The notes under the pieces are model-generated. The model was not told the origin of the DNA and did not search any database. It saw only the letters and a program-made list of their open reading frames with translations. A DNA stretch of 64,000 bases from a virus: the IMG/VR virus record IMGVR_UViG_3300034418_008897, positions 1-64,000 of that record; one strand, 5' to 3'. Shown here piece after piece: positions 27,657 through 37,478 of this stretch (positions are counted from its first letter, which is position 1; each line of letters opens with the position of its first letter). The translations under genes and the position numbers were made by a program.

Positions 27657-29204
27657 TTAAGAAAGTTTTTTTATAGTTAAAGTTCCACCATAACCTGACA
27701 TATTTTCAAGAGTAGAATAAGCCGAACCTAAATAACAAGATATAGCTTCTCTAGTAGTCATTTTTATTAGATATTTAACTGTCATAGTATAGTGTTGAGT
27801 GCCAGCCTCAGAAAATTGACCTGCAGGACTGTATATAGCTTTTAAACCAGAAAAACCTGCAGGATAAGCAGTAGAGCTAGTTATCACATCAGTAGATTTA
27901 ACTAAATTTATATAAAAAACCGGTTGAGCATCGTTAGTACTATAAAATTTACAATCATATTCTATTTCAAACAAAGTACCATTTACAGAGTCTACCCATT
28001 TAGGTTTAAAACTATAAGCCGAAGTAATTCCGTTTATAGTATCAAAATCAAAATAAGAATCTAAATTACCAGTTGCTGTTCTGCTAAACCTTAAAGCATT
28101 AACACTATCGTTGAAATCACCTACTGGTACTTGCTCTAAGGCATATTGAGTTACCATGTCTTTAGGAGACTCTATCATAAACCAATTTGAAGGATCTGAT
28201 CCGTTTAAACCTGCAGGTAACATCCATATACCAAAATTTAAAGGTTGGCCTATAGACAAGCCTTTTGATGGTGTCATATTAACATACCTATCTTCATTAA
28301 CTATAGTAGTTATTTCTGGAAATGGCGGCGATGGAGGTTGTGGCGGTGTACATAAATCAGCTAAAAAAGTAGCTGTATTTGATGCAGCTGAATTTAATCT
28401 TAAAGTACTCCAAGTTATAGAAATTTCATTTTTAGGATAAGGTTTTATAGTAATTATATCATTAGTAAGGTCTATTCTTTCACTAGGAGCAACAGTTAAA
28501 TTATTTTGTTTAGTTTCATTTAAAATTTTACCTTGATTAGCAGATAAAGCGGTATTAATAGAAGTACTAGTTAAACTATCTTCTACAACTAAGCTTAATA
28601 CTGTATTAACCCAGTCGGTAGACTTAATAAATTGAGTAGCTGAAACTTGTACTATAGCTGTGTCTTGTTTTTCAAAAGTAACAGATTCATTTCCTACAGT
28701 ACGACCTCTTAAATCCATATTGAAGCCATCTTCTATTACAATTTTACCTGTATTAGCAGATGTATAATCTTCATGCTTTAAAGTCAATGTTTGCCCTACA
28801 CCTGTAAAGAAAGTTAGTTTTACATCGTCTGGGAAATTAGTAATAGTTTGTACCGAAGCAGTTGTACCACCTACAATATTTACTAAAACAGAATCACACA
28901 GCTCTATACTAGGAGAAACTAAATTTAAATCTAAATTTGTAGTTAAAGGTGTTATATTTAAAGTACCAGTAACTAATCCCGCAGAAGATTGTTTTACCCA
29001 GATTAAAAACCCAGGATTATTAGGGTCTTCTTCTACTCTATAGTTAGAATTATCCTCTTGTACATATATAGTTGCCCCTAAAAATAGAAAATTATCAGGG
29101 GTCATAGGATTAGGTAAGTCTGCGATAAGAGCTAAAGGAGCTAATCTACTGTCTAAAGGACTAGCTTTTTTAAGGTCAAAATCGTTATATATTTCTGCAG
29201 GCAT
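27657..29204 (-). CDS. Tail fibre, 515 aa
   Basis: The N-terminal segment (SPLDSRLAPLALIADL, then IYVQEDNSNYRVEED, about 14-60) parallels the attachment domain of the 767-aa spike. Around residues 205-235 a helical stretch (LTSTSINTALSANQGKILNE) is the typical 'SANQGK' element of phage fibres. A Pro-rich linker (PPQPPSPPFP, about 289-298) leads to a beta-rich C-terminal domain that may bind the receptor. Trimeric fibre likely. Confidence 0.65.
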   Translation of the reverse strand: MPAEIYNDFDLKKASPLDSRLAPLALIADLPNPMTPDNFLFLGATIYVQEDNSNYRVEEDPNNPGFLIWVKQSSAGLVTGTLNITPLTTNLDLNLVSPSIELCDSVLVNIVGGTTASVQTITNFPDDVKLTFFTGVGQTLTLKHEDYTSANTGKIVIEDGFNMDLRGRTVGNESVTFEKQDTAIVQVSATQFIKSTDWVNTVLSLVVEDSLTSTSINTALSANQGKILNETKQNNLTVAPSERIDLTNDIITIKPYPKNEISITWSTLRLNSAASNTATFLADLCTPPQPPSPPFPEITTIVNEDRYVNMTPSKGLSIGQPLNFGIWMLPAGLNGSDPSNWFMIESPKDMVTQYALEQVPVGDFNDSVNALRFSRTATGNLDSYFDFDTINGITSAYSFKPKWVDSVNGTLFEIEYDCKFYSTNDAQPVFYINLVKSTDVITSSTAYPAGFSGLKAIYSPAGQFSEAGTQHYTMTVKYLIKMTTREAISCYLGSAYSTLENMSGYGGTLTIKKLS

Positions 29205-29245
29205 AATTTATTATTTGAATTTTTATATTAAAAATAACTCTATAT

Positions 29246-29944
29246 TTAAGAGAAATTTATTGTGAAGTATTTCAGGTTAGTACCAGTTAATTGAGTATCC
29301 CATTTTAAAATATAATAAGTAAAAGAACCACTGACTATAATATTAAAATCAGAAACAGGATAAATAATACCATTACTCTCTGTAACTGAAACAATAGGAG
29401 AAGTCCCTACAGGCATAACAATGTAAATTCTACCAAATATAGAATTTGTCATAGAAAAAGTTAAATTGGTATTTGCTTGTTTTGATAATCCTGTAATATC
29501 TGGAGTAAGTGAATTAGCTTTTACACCATAATACATAGGTAAAACAGCTGTCATAGTGTGGCTACCGTTTAATACAATATCTGGATCAACTCCATTTGAT
29601 AAAGTAACAGTTGTTGTAACTACAAAAGTAGAACCTACTGCGCCTAAAATAATTGTAGTCGATGCTCCTGTTAAAGTATCTGTACTTCCTATTGTATCAG
29701 GCGCTCCATTAGGATAACTGATTACGTGGCTGCTTGCTTGAACTGAGTAACCAGAAGGTATATTTACTACAGTAGAAGTATAAGCAATGCTCCCGTTATA
29801 GTTTTCTTCTAATTCGTTAACACCTAAAGAGTTAGTCAATACTACTCTAGGTACTACATTGCTACCGCCACCGCTACCACCGCTACCACCGCCGGCTTTT
29901 AGTATTAGTTCTGAAATTGTTAAATCATAAATGTTAGATTCCAT
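29246..29944 (-). CDS. Tail-fibre associated protein with Gly-Ser linker, 232 aa
   Basis: A short N-terminal peptide (ESNIYDLTISELILKA) is followed by the flexible linker GGGSGGSGGGS, then beta-sandwich-like domains and a C-terminal domain paralogous to that of the 228-aa protein. The linker suggests that the N-terminal peptide docks on the muzzle or tail while the rest swings. It is the first gene after the 1792-aa tail protein. Confidence 0.6.
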   Translation of the reverse strand: MESNIYDLTISELILKAGGGSGGSGGGSNVVPRVVLTNSLGVNELEENYNGSIAYTSTVVNIPSGYSVQASSHVISYPNGAPDTIGSTDTLTGASTTIILGAVGSTFVVTTTVTLSNGVDPDIVLNGSHTMTAVLPMYYGVKANSLTPDITGLSKQANTNLTFSMTNSIFGRIYIVMPVGTSPIVSVTESNGIIYPVSDFNIIVSGSFTYYILKWDTQLTGTNLKYFTINFS

Positions 29945-29956
29945 TGTTCTATTTTA

Positions 29957-32900
29957 TTAATTAAATGAATAAACAAAAGACGATAATATAGCTTGTATAG
30001 TTACATAATCGTACCCTTCGTAAGTAAATTTTATTTTTATTGCTTTATCTCTAATGTCAACGCCTTTATCGTTTTTACCAGCTTCTATATAAAGATGGTC
30101 CTCTATATATTCCATATTTTGCTTTATAATACCAAAGTCAATAGTGTTAAAAGTAAAACCAGCCGGTAAAGTACCTGATATATTATTACCATTTTGATCT
30201 AAAATTTCATTGTAAAATACACCATTTGAATCCTGAACTTTTTTTCCTATTATGTAAATTACCCCTGCAAATACAACATAACCGCCTTCTAACCTTTCTA
30301 CTTCTTGTTCACTCATATCAGCAATATTTATAACTGCATTACTAGATAAAGTAGATGTTGTTATATTCCAACCAACAGAAGGCTCTAGCTCTTGTCTTTG
30401 TTTTAATTTTTGTTCATAATCATTGTTATTACTCAAAAAGTTATCGTAATCAAAATCATTTTCTAATAAAGTATAAGTAACTCTACCAGGGAAAGCTCGG
30501 TTAGAAATAACCATTAAGCTATTTATTACTTTTTGAACAGCAGATTTATCTACTAAAACAAATTCAAAAATAAATTGTTCTTGATTTCCATATATATAAG
30601 AATAAGGAACCTTATCAGAAAAATGTTTCCATATACTTTCTCTATCTGCAATAGCATTAAAAGAATATAGATTATTTTCTATATTAAACATCCATAAAGG
30701 GTTCCAAGATAATTTAGATACCCATTTTTGTAAAGTTTCATTATAATAAATAGAAGCTATTTTATTTTTATCGCAAATACTTTCATAAGTACCTATATAT
30801 AAATTTTCTTCTCCTTCCCTAACTTTTCTATTGATTTCTGCTTCAGCCCTTCCTCTATTAATTTCAAATTCCCCTTCAGCCCTTTCTGCAGCATTATTTA
30901 AAAATTGATTAGCGCCAAATACTTCTGCAGATTGACTAGTATTACTAACTTGCACCTTATTATTTATGTAATCTAAAGCAGGGCCTAAAGCAGGATTATA
31001 TGTTTCTGCTTTGGTTGTATCTCTTACAGTTGTATCTTTTACGGTTGTAGTTCTTACTATTTCTGTTTCCTTACAAGAACCTAACACATCAGTAGTAAAT
31101 TTGCCGTTTTCTAGGTTCATATAAGAAAATACAACATCATTACGTTCTCTATCGTAGTTAGCTTTTACATAATTACGAGCTGGAGAATTGTTTATCCTCT
31201 TTTTATATTCTTTTAATACAGATTGTACAGCAAAATCACTGATAATTTCTAAGCCGTACTGGCTATTAATTCCCACAACACGCCAAATTCTGTTTTTTCT
31301 TAAATCACAACCGTATATAGCTTGATCTGTTTTTATAATACTAAATTGCTGGTCACTACCATATTCTGTAGATATAACTTGCATTTTAGGAGCTAGTACT
31401 TCAGCGTTGTCTATAAATACCCCGCCGTCTTGTTGTGATAACATTGTTTTTTGGTTGATAGGTATCACACCAACACCTTGCTCAAATATACAATAAACAT
31501 TGTTATTATGTGTAATAAGCTTGGTTATTTGACCAAATTGTCTATTGTAGTCTTTAAAATTTAATCCAGAAAAATCTAAATAACCATTTTCAAAACTACC
31601 TGATACACTCGCTTCAGAAACATAAACTCTATTACTAAAATCTAAATTAAACACAGGCGATCTATCGTTTAAAGCCACTGAGAATTTGTCGTGTATATTA
31701 TCATTATAACCAAAGTTATAAGCTGAAGATTCTCTTTGCCTAGAATCTCTAATACTATTTATAGATCTAACTGGGTAAAAACTTCTACCTTGCCCATATA
31801 TACTAAGTTCGGTCGCAACACTTTTATCTTCTATTCTTAAATTTACATTGTAATTATTTTCAGTTACTAATGGCATTACAAAACCCTTTTCTATTAATCC
31901 TGTAGAACGATTTCCATCAGTGTATCCAGTAGGATCTGTAGCAATTGGGTTTTCTTGTATACCTAAACCAAGCATTATATTTTTATATATATGCGCTATA
32001 TAACAATCCCCGGAATATAAACTGACTTCAGTTAATGTATTTAAATCATCTAAAGTATATCTTTCAGTAATAGCGTAGTAGGCTTCCGTGCTTGACAAAG
32101 AATTATATTTATTTTTCCAATTAGTTTGAGTTAAAACCCCATCCATGGAATCATAAACATTAGTTAATACGCCTAAGTTAAAGCCATTAAATTGAACTTG
32201 CCATACATAATCTTGGATATCATTACCAGTTAATCCTTGCCCATTGCCTTTACCAACGTTTGAAAAAGTATTTATATTTTTCACTCTATAAGGGTCATTT
32301 TCCAAAGGTACAACTAAGGCATTATCCCCTTGTTTGGCTTTTATACCTATATAATCAGAATATTGAGTATTAGAGCTGAATAATTCAGAAGCAATATTTG
32401 TGCCCGTAGAGACAACATTACTAGGCCAACTTGGCTCAAAAGTTGCTGGATTTTGACTAGCAGAAGCAGCATAATAAATATTTCTATCTTCTTTAGCAGA
32501 GAATTGCCTAGCTCCAAAAGCATCTTGATCATAGCCTATATAAGATAAATTATAAGTGTTATCACTTATTAAATCTAAAGGGTTAGTAAAATTACTTTTA
32601 AAATTTTCTAAGTTTAAAACTTTTATTGGGGTTACCTCAGCGGGATCAACACTTATACTAGGCCCAAAAGAGTAAGAAGAAATTTTTAACTTATTAAGCA
32701 CAGGTGTTTGAACAATAAAGACATTAGAAGTATAACCATTAATTTGTTTTAAGTTACTGTGGTTAGATTTTTTTCTAACATGATAAACACCAAAATTTAT
32801 TGCTATCTGTAAATCTGTATTTAAAGGTGTATTAGGTGTTATATAAGGAAAAGTACTGTTAGCTTTTAATTTAGGTGCAAAATTACCGTCCTGTGTTTCC

Positions 32901-35335
32901 CAGTTGTCATAAGCTGTTATCCTTGTATATTTGCTGTATACTATTTGATTAGCACTATTTACTTCTATATAAAGATAAAATCGTTCTCTCTGATTATTAT
33001 TGTTGCCCCCTGGATCAAATTTATTAACTGCATTTATTCTCCATTTTTGAACGGTAACACCAGTACCAGCAGTAGTTGAAGATTGGCCTAAATAATTCCA
33101 GTTACCTATCAAATCTTCTATTTCCATTCCATTATTACCGACATTACCAGCAGAAGAAGCACCATAAGGAACTAATTGTACATTATTTAATGCGGTATTT
33201 CCACCAGAAACAGCATTAGGCGCAACTATACTATTTGCTTTTATAGGGTCTGTTACGCCATTAAAAAATAATCCTTTCTGGCTGCTGTTGAAAGTAGTAG
33301 CCATTATAGCAGGGTCAGCTAATTGGTCAGCAGCATAAAAAGCCCAATACATCTCTGGAAGCCCCCCATTAAATTCATTTTGCCCAGTATTTGCGTAACT
33401 CCAATCTTGTGCTGGATAAATTTGACCTTGTTTAGATATAGGCACATGATTATTTACATCATCAGTACTATCTTTAGTTATTTCTTGAATTCTACCTGGG
33501 CAAGGTAATATTTTCAAAGGCACTTCTTTTATATCATTGTAAGCTCCAGCGCCTATAGGACCATCAATATCAGCTATAAACTCTCTGTCATCTAGTCCAC
33601 CTGTGTACCACTCTGTGTAAGAAGTATTATAATCATATCTACCAGTGTTTCTTATTTTTTGATTTACAGGTAACCTATTAGTGTTTGTAGTAAACCCTTG
33701 TACTATACAATCTCTTTTACGTTCTTTCCTAGTAAAAAAGAAACCTGTAGTTTCATTTTGAACCACGGTACTACTCTTTAAAGGAGTTAAATCTATATCA
33801 AAATATTTTATTTCTGTAGTATCTGCATCAAAATTACCAGTAGAATTTTTAAACATAGTTCTGTTTTTATAAGTACGATATATACCTAATCTATTTTCAG
33901 AACTATTTGTTTTAAACCCATTATCGCCAAAATTGTCACCTGAAGTATAAACAAAATTACCATCATAATTATCACCGCCCCTTATAGGCAACGCAGGAGA
34001 TAGAGTACCGTCTTTCATCATAAATACTATACCTAATTCATATGTTTCCCCCGCCCAATAACCTAATTTATTATATACATTATCAGGTTTAGCATAACCT
34101 TCGCCTAAACCTTTTATTAATAAATCTTCGCTTTTTTCTTTTACTTTTAATTGTAAAGCTACTGTTCTTAAGTCTTCGTAGTCATTTAAATTTGTGGTAA
34201 CATTCCCCAATAATAATCGATCATCATATTGAGTCATTGTTTTTACTGTATTAATAGAAGAATAAGTTAAGTTTAAATTGTTTCTATCATATAATATACT
34301 GTCTTCGTTACCATAAATAGTAATACTTATACTTTGAGTAGGAGAGGTTATATTGTTAGGTATATCATATATATCAACAATCTCGTATACTAAAGTAGAA
34401 GGGCTGACTAAATCTTGTCCTTCTGAATAATAAACTTTAATACCTGAAAATTTTGTATCTAGATTAGATAAAGTAAATTTTACAGCTTTTCCTGTGTTTT
34501 CATCATTATTAGCGCCTATATTATCATAAGCAAAAATAACTAACCTAGATTCTTCTACAACATCAGTTAAAGAACCGTCGCTATCTATATATCTAAAATA
34601 AAATCTACGCCCACCACCTTTATGAGCTCCGCCTGGAAATACGCCATCAAATTGTAATTTTAATATTTGACTAGTAGTTTTAATTAATTTAGTAGCGTCA
34701 AATTCTAAATTAGAATAAGTATTGGTGTCTTTCTTTTGTCTTCTATTTGCAATAGCAGCCCTTTTACCGTCTTCATGTAATTTAAATCTACTATTCACTA
34801 GTCTTACAGGGTTATAATCATCTGTAAAAATTATATTAATAGATTCATCATAAGAAGGTTGCAATTCTATTTCTATTAACCTATCAGCTTGAAAATTTAA
34901 TTTAGCTGTTCTAAAAGGGCTTTGGTGAGAAATATCAGTTGAAGCTAAAGGATTAGTACCACTATAAAAATTATGCAAAGGAGCATAGGCTTGTACTAAA
35001 GGAAAATATTCTTCAGGATCTTGAGAATTATTTATAGCCGTCCAATCAGGGCTAGGAAAAGTACCTATTTCACCTGAGATAAAAGTACCATCATTATGAA
35101 ATTTACCAGATAATATATAAGCAATATTTTCATGAACTGCTACTCCTAAAGGTCTATAATCTTTAGTCAAACTAGAAAATAGATCTGTACCCTTCATATT
35201 TTGAAGAATTAACTGGTTAGCTCCATCTGTTGTTAATGCGGCATTAATAGCATCAACCATAGTATCTGCTTTAGCATTTAATGGGTGCGCATCAGTATTT
35301 AATTCTGTAAATGTATTAAACGTAGAATTGCTCAT
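29957..35335 (-). CDS. Muzzle/stabilisation-type tail protein, 1792 aa
   Basis: A very large beta-rich protein in the position of the crAss-like muzzle or tail-stabilisation protein, with an N-terminal HPLNAKADTMVDAINAALTT region followed by long propeller-like repeats. Such proteins close the short tail and plug the channel before infection. A charged low-complexity stretch near residues 1410-1510 (TTTVKDTTVRDTTKAE, then Arg/Glu repeats) interrupts the beta sequence and may be an exposed helix or protease-sensitive loop. The gene begins inside the upstream 257-aa gene (20-bp overlap) and precedes all fibre genes. Confidence 0.75.
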   Translation of the reverse strand: MSNSTFNTFTELNTDAHPLNAKADTMVDAINAALTTDGANQLILQNMKGTDLFSSLTKDYRPLGVAVHENIAYILSGKFHNDGTFISGEIGTFPSPDWTAINNSQDPEEYFPLVQAYAPLHNFYSGTNPLASTDISHQSPFRTAKLNFQADRLIEIELQPSYDESINIIFTDDYNPVRLVNSRFKLHEDGKRAAIANRRQKKDTNTYSNLEFDATKLIKTTSQILKLQFDGVFPGGAHKGGGRRFYFRYIDSDGSLTDVVEESRLVIFAYDNIGANNDENTGKAVKFTLSNLDTKFSGIKVYYSEGQDLVSPSTLVYEIVDIYDIPNNITSPTQSISITIYGNEDSILYDRNNLNLTYSSINTVKTMTQYDDRLLLGNVTTNLNDYEDLRTVALQLKVKEKSEDLLIKGLGEGYAKPDNVYNKLGYWAGETYELGIVFMMKDGTLSPALPIRGGDNYDGNFVYTSGDNFGDNGFKTNSSENRLGIYRTYKNRTMFKNSTGNFDADTTEIKYFDIDLTPLKSSTVVQNETTGFFFTRKERKRDCIVQGFTTNTNRLPVNQKIRNTGRYDYNTSYTEWYTGGLDDREFIADIDGPIGAGAYNDIKEVPLKILPCPGRIQEITKDSTDDVNNHVPISKQGQIYPAQDWSYANTGQNEFNGGLPEMYWAFYAADQLADPAIMATTFNSSQKGLFFNGVTDPIKANSIVAPNAVSGGNTALNNVQLVPYGASSAGNVGNNGMEIEDLIGNWNYLGQSSTTAGTGVTVQKWRINAVNKFDPGGNNNNQRERFYLYIEVNSANQIVYSKYTRITAYDNWETQDGNFAPKLKANSTFPYITPNTPLNTDLQIAINFGVYHVRKKSNHSNLKQINGYTSNVFIVQTPVLNKLKISSYSFGPSISVDPAEVTPIKVLNLENFKSNFTNPLDLISDNTYNLSYIGYDQDAFGARQFSAKEDRNIYYAASASQNPATFEPSWPSNVVSTGTNIASELFSSNTQYSDYIGIKAKQGDNALVVPLENDPYRVKNINTFSNVGKGNGQGLTGNDIQDYVWQVQFNGFNLGVLTNVYDSMDGVLTQTNWKNKYNSLSSTEAYYAITERYTLDDLNTLTEVSLYSGDCYIAHIYKNIMLGLGIQENPIATDPTGYTDGNRSTGLIEKGFVMPLVTENNYNVNLRIEDKSVATELSIYGQGRSFYPVRSINSIRDSRQRESSAYNFGYNDNIHDKFSVALNDRSPVFNLDFSNRVYVSEASVSGSFENGYLDFSGLNFKDYNRQFGQITKLITHNNNVYCIFEQGVGVIPINQKTMLSQQDGGVFIDNAEVLAPKMQVISTEYGSDQQFSIIKTDQAIYGCDLRKNRIWRVVGINSQYGLEIISDFAVQSVLKEYKKRINNSPARNYVKANYDRERNDVVFSYMNLENGKFTTDVLGSCKETEIVRTTTVKDTTVRDTTKAETYNPALGPALDYINNKVQVSNTSQSAEVFGANQFLNNAAERAEGEFEINRGRAEAEINRKVREGEENLYIGTYESICDKNKIASIYYNETLQKWVSKLSWNPLWMFNIENNLYSFNAIADRESIWKHFSDKVPYSYIYGNQEQFIFEFVLVDKSAVQKVINSLMVISNRAFPGRVTYTLLENDFDYDNFLSNNNDYEQKLKQRQELEPSVGWNITTSTLSSNAVINIADMSEQEVERLEGGYVVFAGVIYIIGKKVQDSNGVFYNEILDQNGNNISGTLPAGFTFNTIDFGIIKQNMEYIEDHLYIEAGKNDKGVDIRDKAIKIKFTYEGYDYVTIQAILSSFVYSFN

Positions 35336-36089
35336 ATTTCTCTTTATGTATACGTTGTAATCGTTTTTTAACTACTTTTTTCATAATAGCATCATGAAAT
35401 CTTCCTAATGCTCTAAAAAATCTTACTTCACCTGTTTTATCTATAAATCTTACTTCTTCGCCTCTTTTAAGCTCCTCTAGTAAAAGATTAAAACAATGTA
35501 CAACAAGTTTTTTTACTTTATCTTCTTGAATATAAGAAAAGGTATCATAAAGGTACGGTAAAAAATAATCTATACTCCTTGGTCTTACTGAAAATTTTTC
35601 TCCGCTATTAGCGTGTGCTACCATATTATTATATATGTCTTTAGGTACATATATTTTTAATTCTTTTTTCTTTTGTCTAGGTGCAAACCTAAAAGTTAAA
35701 TAAGGCACAGTGTTATTGGTTTGTGTCATATCCACGTAGCCTAATTTACCATGCTTTACTTTACTCCTAACAATAGCATCATTTAATTCTCCAACAAAAA
35801 TAACAGCTTTACTATTACCTGGAAATTTAAATGAACATTTACCTGTTGCTACTTCCCACAATATAGCTTGCAATAAAGTATTAAATATTTTTCTAATTAA
35901 GGCAGGGTTGTCTTTACAACTATAAAAATTTCTTATTCTTCCTTTAGGAGCAGTTTTCTTTTTAACTAAATACTCTTTACAAGTTTGTCTGTCAGAAGGA
36001 AAGATATCTTTAGATGTCAACATTAAAGTTGTATCATATTCTGATCTTTTATATCCTTTTCCTTTTTCATTTATACCATAAAAAGGCAT
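35316..36089 (-). CDS. Conserved-position structural protein, 257 aa
   Basis: Family not recognised. The N-terminus is basic and rich in Lys (KGKGYKRSEYD, KKKTAPKGRIRN); the centre is mixed alpha/beta and the C-terminus is a strongly basic helix (DAIMKKVVKKRLQRIHKEK). Its overlaps of 1 bp upstream and 20 bp downstream indicate coupled synthesis with the ring-type protein and the muzzle. A nucleic-acid-contacting or tail-assembly role is possible. Confidence 0.55.
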   Translation of the reverse strand: MPFYGINEKGKGYKRSEYDTTLMLTSKDIFPSDRQTCKEYLVKKKTAPKGRIRNFYSCKDNPALIRKIFNTLLQAILWEVATGKCSFKFPGNSKAVIFVGELNDAIVRSKVKHGKLGYVDMTQTNNTVPYLTFRFAPRQKKKELKIYVPKDIYNNMVAHANSGEKFSVRPRSIDYFLPYLYDTFSYIQEDKVKKLVVHCFNLLLEELKRGEEVRFIDKTGEVRFFRALGRFHDAIMKKVVKKRLQRIHKEKYEQFYV

Positions 36090-36853
36090 TATTGTAGGGG
36101 TTTATAACTTGAATTAAAAACTTTTCTATTATGAGTTGTCATAGCAGAAAATACTCTATTCCATTGGTTTTGTGTAATATATTCTGGTATTTTAGCAGCA
36201 GCCATTAATCTCCCTGCTTCTTGCTTAATATAAGGTAATATAGAAGCTGCCCCCGGGTCTCTCATAAATAGTTTCTTTTGAGTATCTATAAAAGCTAATT
36301 GAGCCGCAATAGCTTCAGCTTCTTTTCTGTATAATAAAGGGTTATTATCATCGTCTACACAAATACCTCTATAAATACAAGTACCACTGAAACCTATTAA
36401 TTCTTCTGTAAATTGCAAGGATTTATTTCCACCTTTATCTCCAATTAAATTATAAGGCATATAAGAACCTAGAGGATGTAGCTCGCTATTTTGCGGTAAT
36501 GGTACTCTTGTATAAGTTGGGTCATTTACTACATCCGCTAAATAACCGTTGGGTGAAATATTAGAATCAGAATACAGTAAAGTAAAGTCTCCTTCTGCTC
36601 CAGTAATACTATTACCCTCATTACTAGAAACCGCTTCAATAAATTCTACGTTGCAAGGTAGCTCTACAATACCAGATTGTGGTACAGTAAATTTAAAAGT
36701 ATAAATACCTGTAGCTATATTACCTATAGATCTAAAAACGTTGTAAGCACGCTCTAAATAATCATCTGGTTGCATTTCTATATCATACAAATCTCTAAGT
36801 AAATACTTAGGATACATAAAATCATAAAATGGAGAAGCTGCTTGTTCTTGCAT
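36089..36853 (-). CDS. Putative ring/tail-hub structural protein, 254 aa
   Basis: A mixed beta/alpha protein whose helical C-terminus (YIKQEAGRLMAAAKIPEYIT, then WNRVFSAMTTHNRKVFNSS) resembles the adaptor-type proteins that stack below the portal in crAss-like phages. Placement just before the muzzle gene supports a ring or hub role. It overlaps the downstream gene by one base. Assignment is by position and general architecture only. Confidence 0.55.
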   Translation of the reverse strand: MQEQAASPFYDFMYPKYLLRDLYDIEMQPDDYLERAYNVFRSIGNIATGIYTFKFTVPQSGIVELPCNVEFIEAVSSNEGNSITGAEGDFTLLYSDSNISPNGYLADVVNDPTYTRVPLPQNSELHPLGSYMPYNLIGDKGGNKSLQFTEELIGFSGTCIYRGICVDDDNNPLLYRKEAEAIAAQLAFIDTQKKLFMRDPGAASILPYIKQEAGRLMAAAKIPEYITQNQWNRVFSAMTTHNRKVFNSSYKPLQ

Positions 36854-36857
36854 ATTT

Positions 36858-37478
36858 TTATTTTTTGTATATTAAACTATTTAAAATACCGCCTTTTTTC
36901 CATAATTCAGTACAAGCTAAATGTCTTGCTGTACCTGGTTTCGCAGTACTACATTTATGTCTTGCTTTAAAAGCTTTTCTTTTGGAGTCTACATTATTTA
37001 CATAACGTTTATCTCCTGCATGGACTAGTTTCTTTTTACCATCTATACAGTAAAGCTTCATAATTTTTTTATGCTTACGGGTAGATCTTTTAGTTTGACC
37101 GCATTTCATATCTGATTTTACAGACCCGCCCTTTTTATATAGCAACATTCCTAATTTAGCTTTTGAAACTTTTTTACCCATACCTTTATTTTTCTTTTCG
37201 GATATTTTCTTTTTTAAATTTTTACCTTTAGGCATATTAGGAGTTTTTGAGCTGACTTTTTTACTGGGTCTACAATACTCAGTTTTACCACCTGAACCGC
37301 AATCTTCACCAGAAATTTTATCTTTCCATTTTTCGTCTCCCCATCTTTTTAAATCCGACCCTTTTTTAGTTTTTCTTACATCTCCTTTAGACTTTCTACA
37401 TTTAGCAATAAGTTGACTACGCCTAGCAGAGTTGGGCATTTTAGCAGCAAATTTTTTATAACAAGCATCTTTACTCAT
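36858..37478 (-). CDS. Highly basic Cys-rich protein, DUF5872-like, with KKGG tags, 206 aa
   Basis: Over a quarter of residues are Lys or Arg. The segment GSDLKRWGDEKWKDKISG (about 40-57), followed by CGS...TEYCRPSKKVSSKTP (about 61-80), matches my memory of DUF5872, a small domain of phages and large viruses. Two tag elements are present: LLYKKGGS (about 112-119) and KKGGILNSLIYKK at the C-terminus. Spaced Cys residues could bind metal. The start overlaps the ferritin stop by one base, so both are made together. DNA- or iron-core-binding in the virion is an inference. Confidence 0.65.
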   Translation of the reverse strand: MSKDACYKKFAAKMPNSARRSQLIAKCRKSKGDVRKTKKGSDLKRWGDEKWKDKISGEDCGSGGKTEYCRPSKKVSSKTPNMPKGKNLKKKISEKKNKGMGKKVSKAKLGMLLYKKGGSVKSDMKCGQTKRSTRKHKKIMKLYCIDGKKKLVHAGDKRYVNNVDSKRKAFKARHKCSTAKPGTARHLACTELWKKGGILNSLIYKK

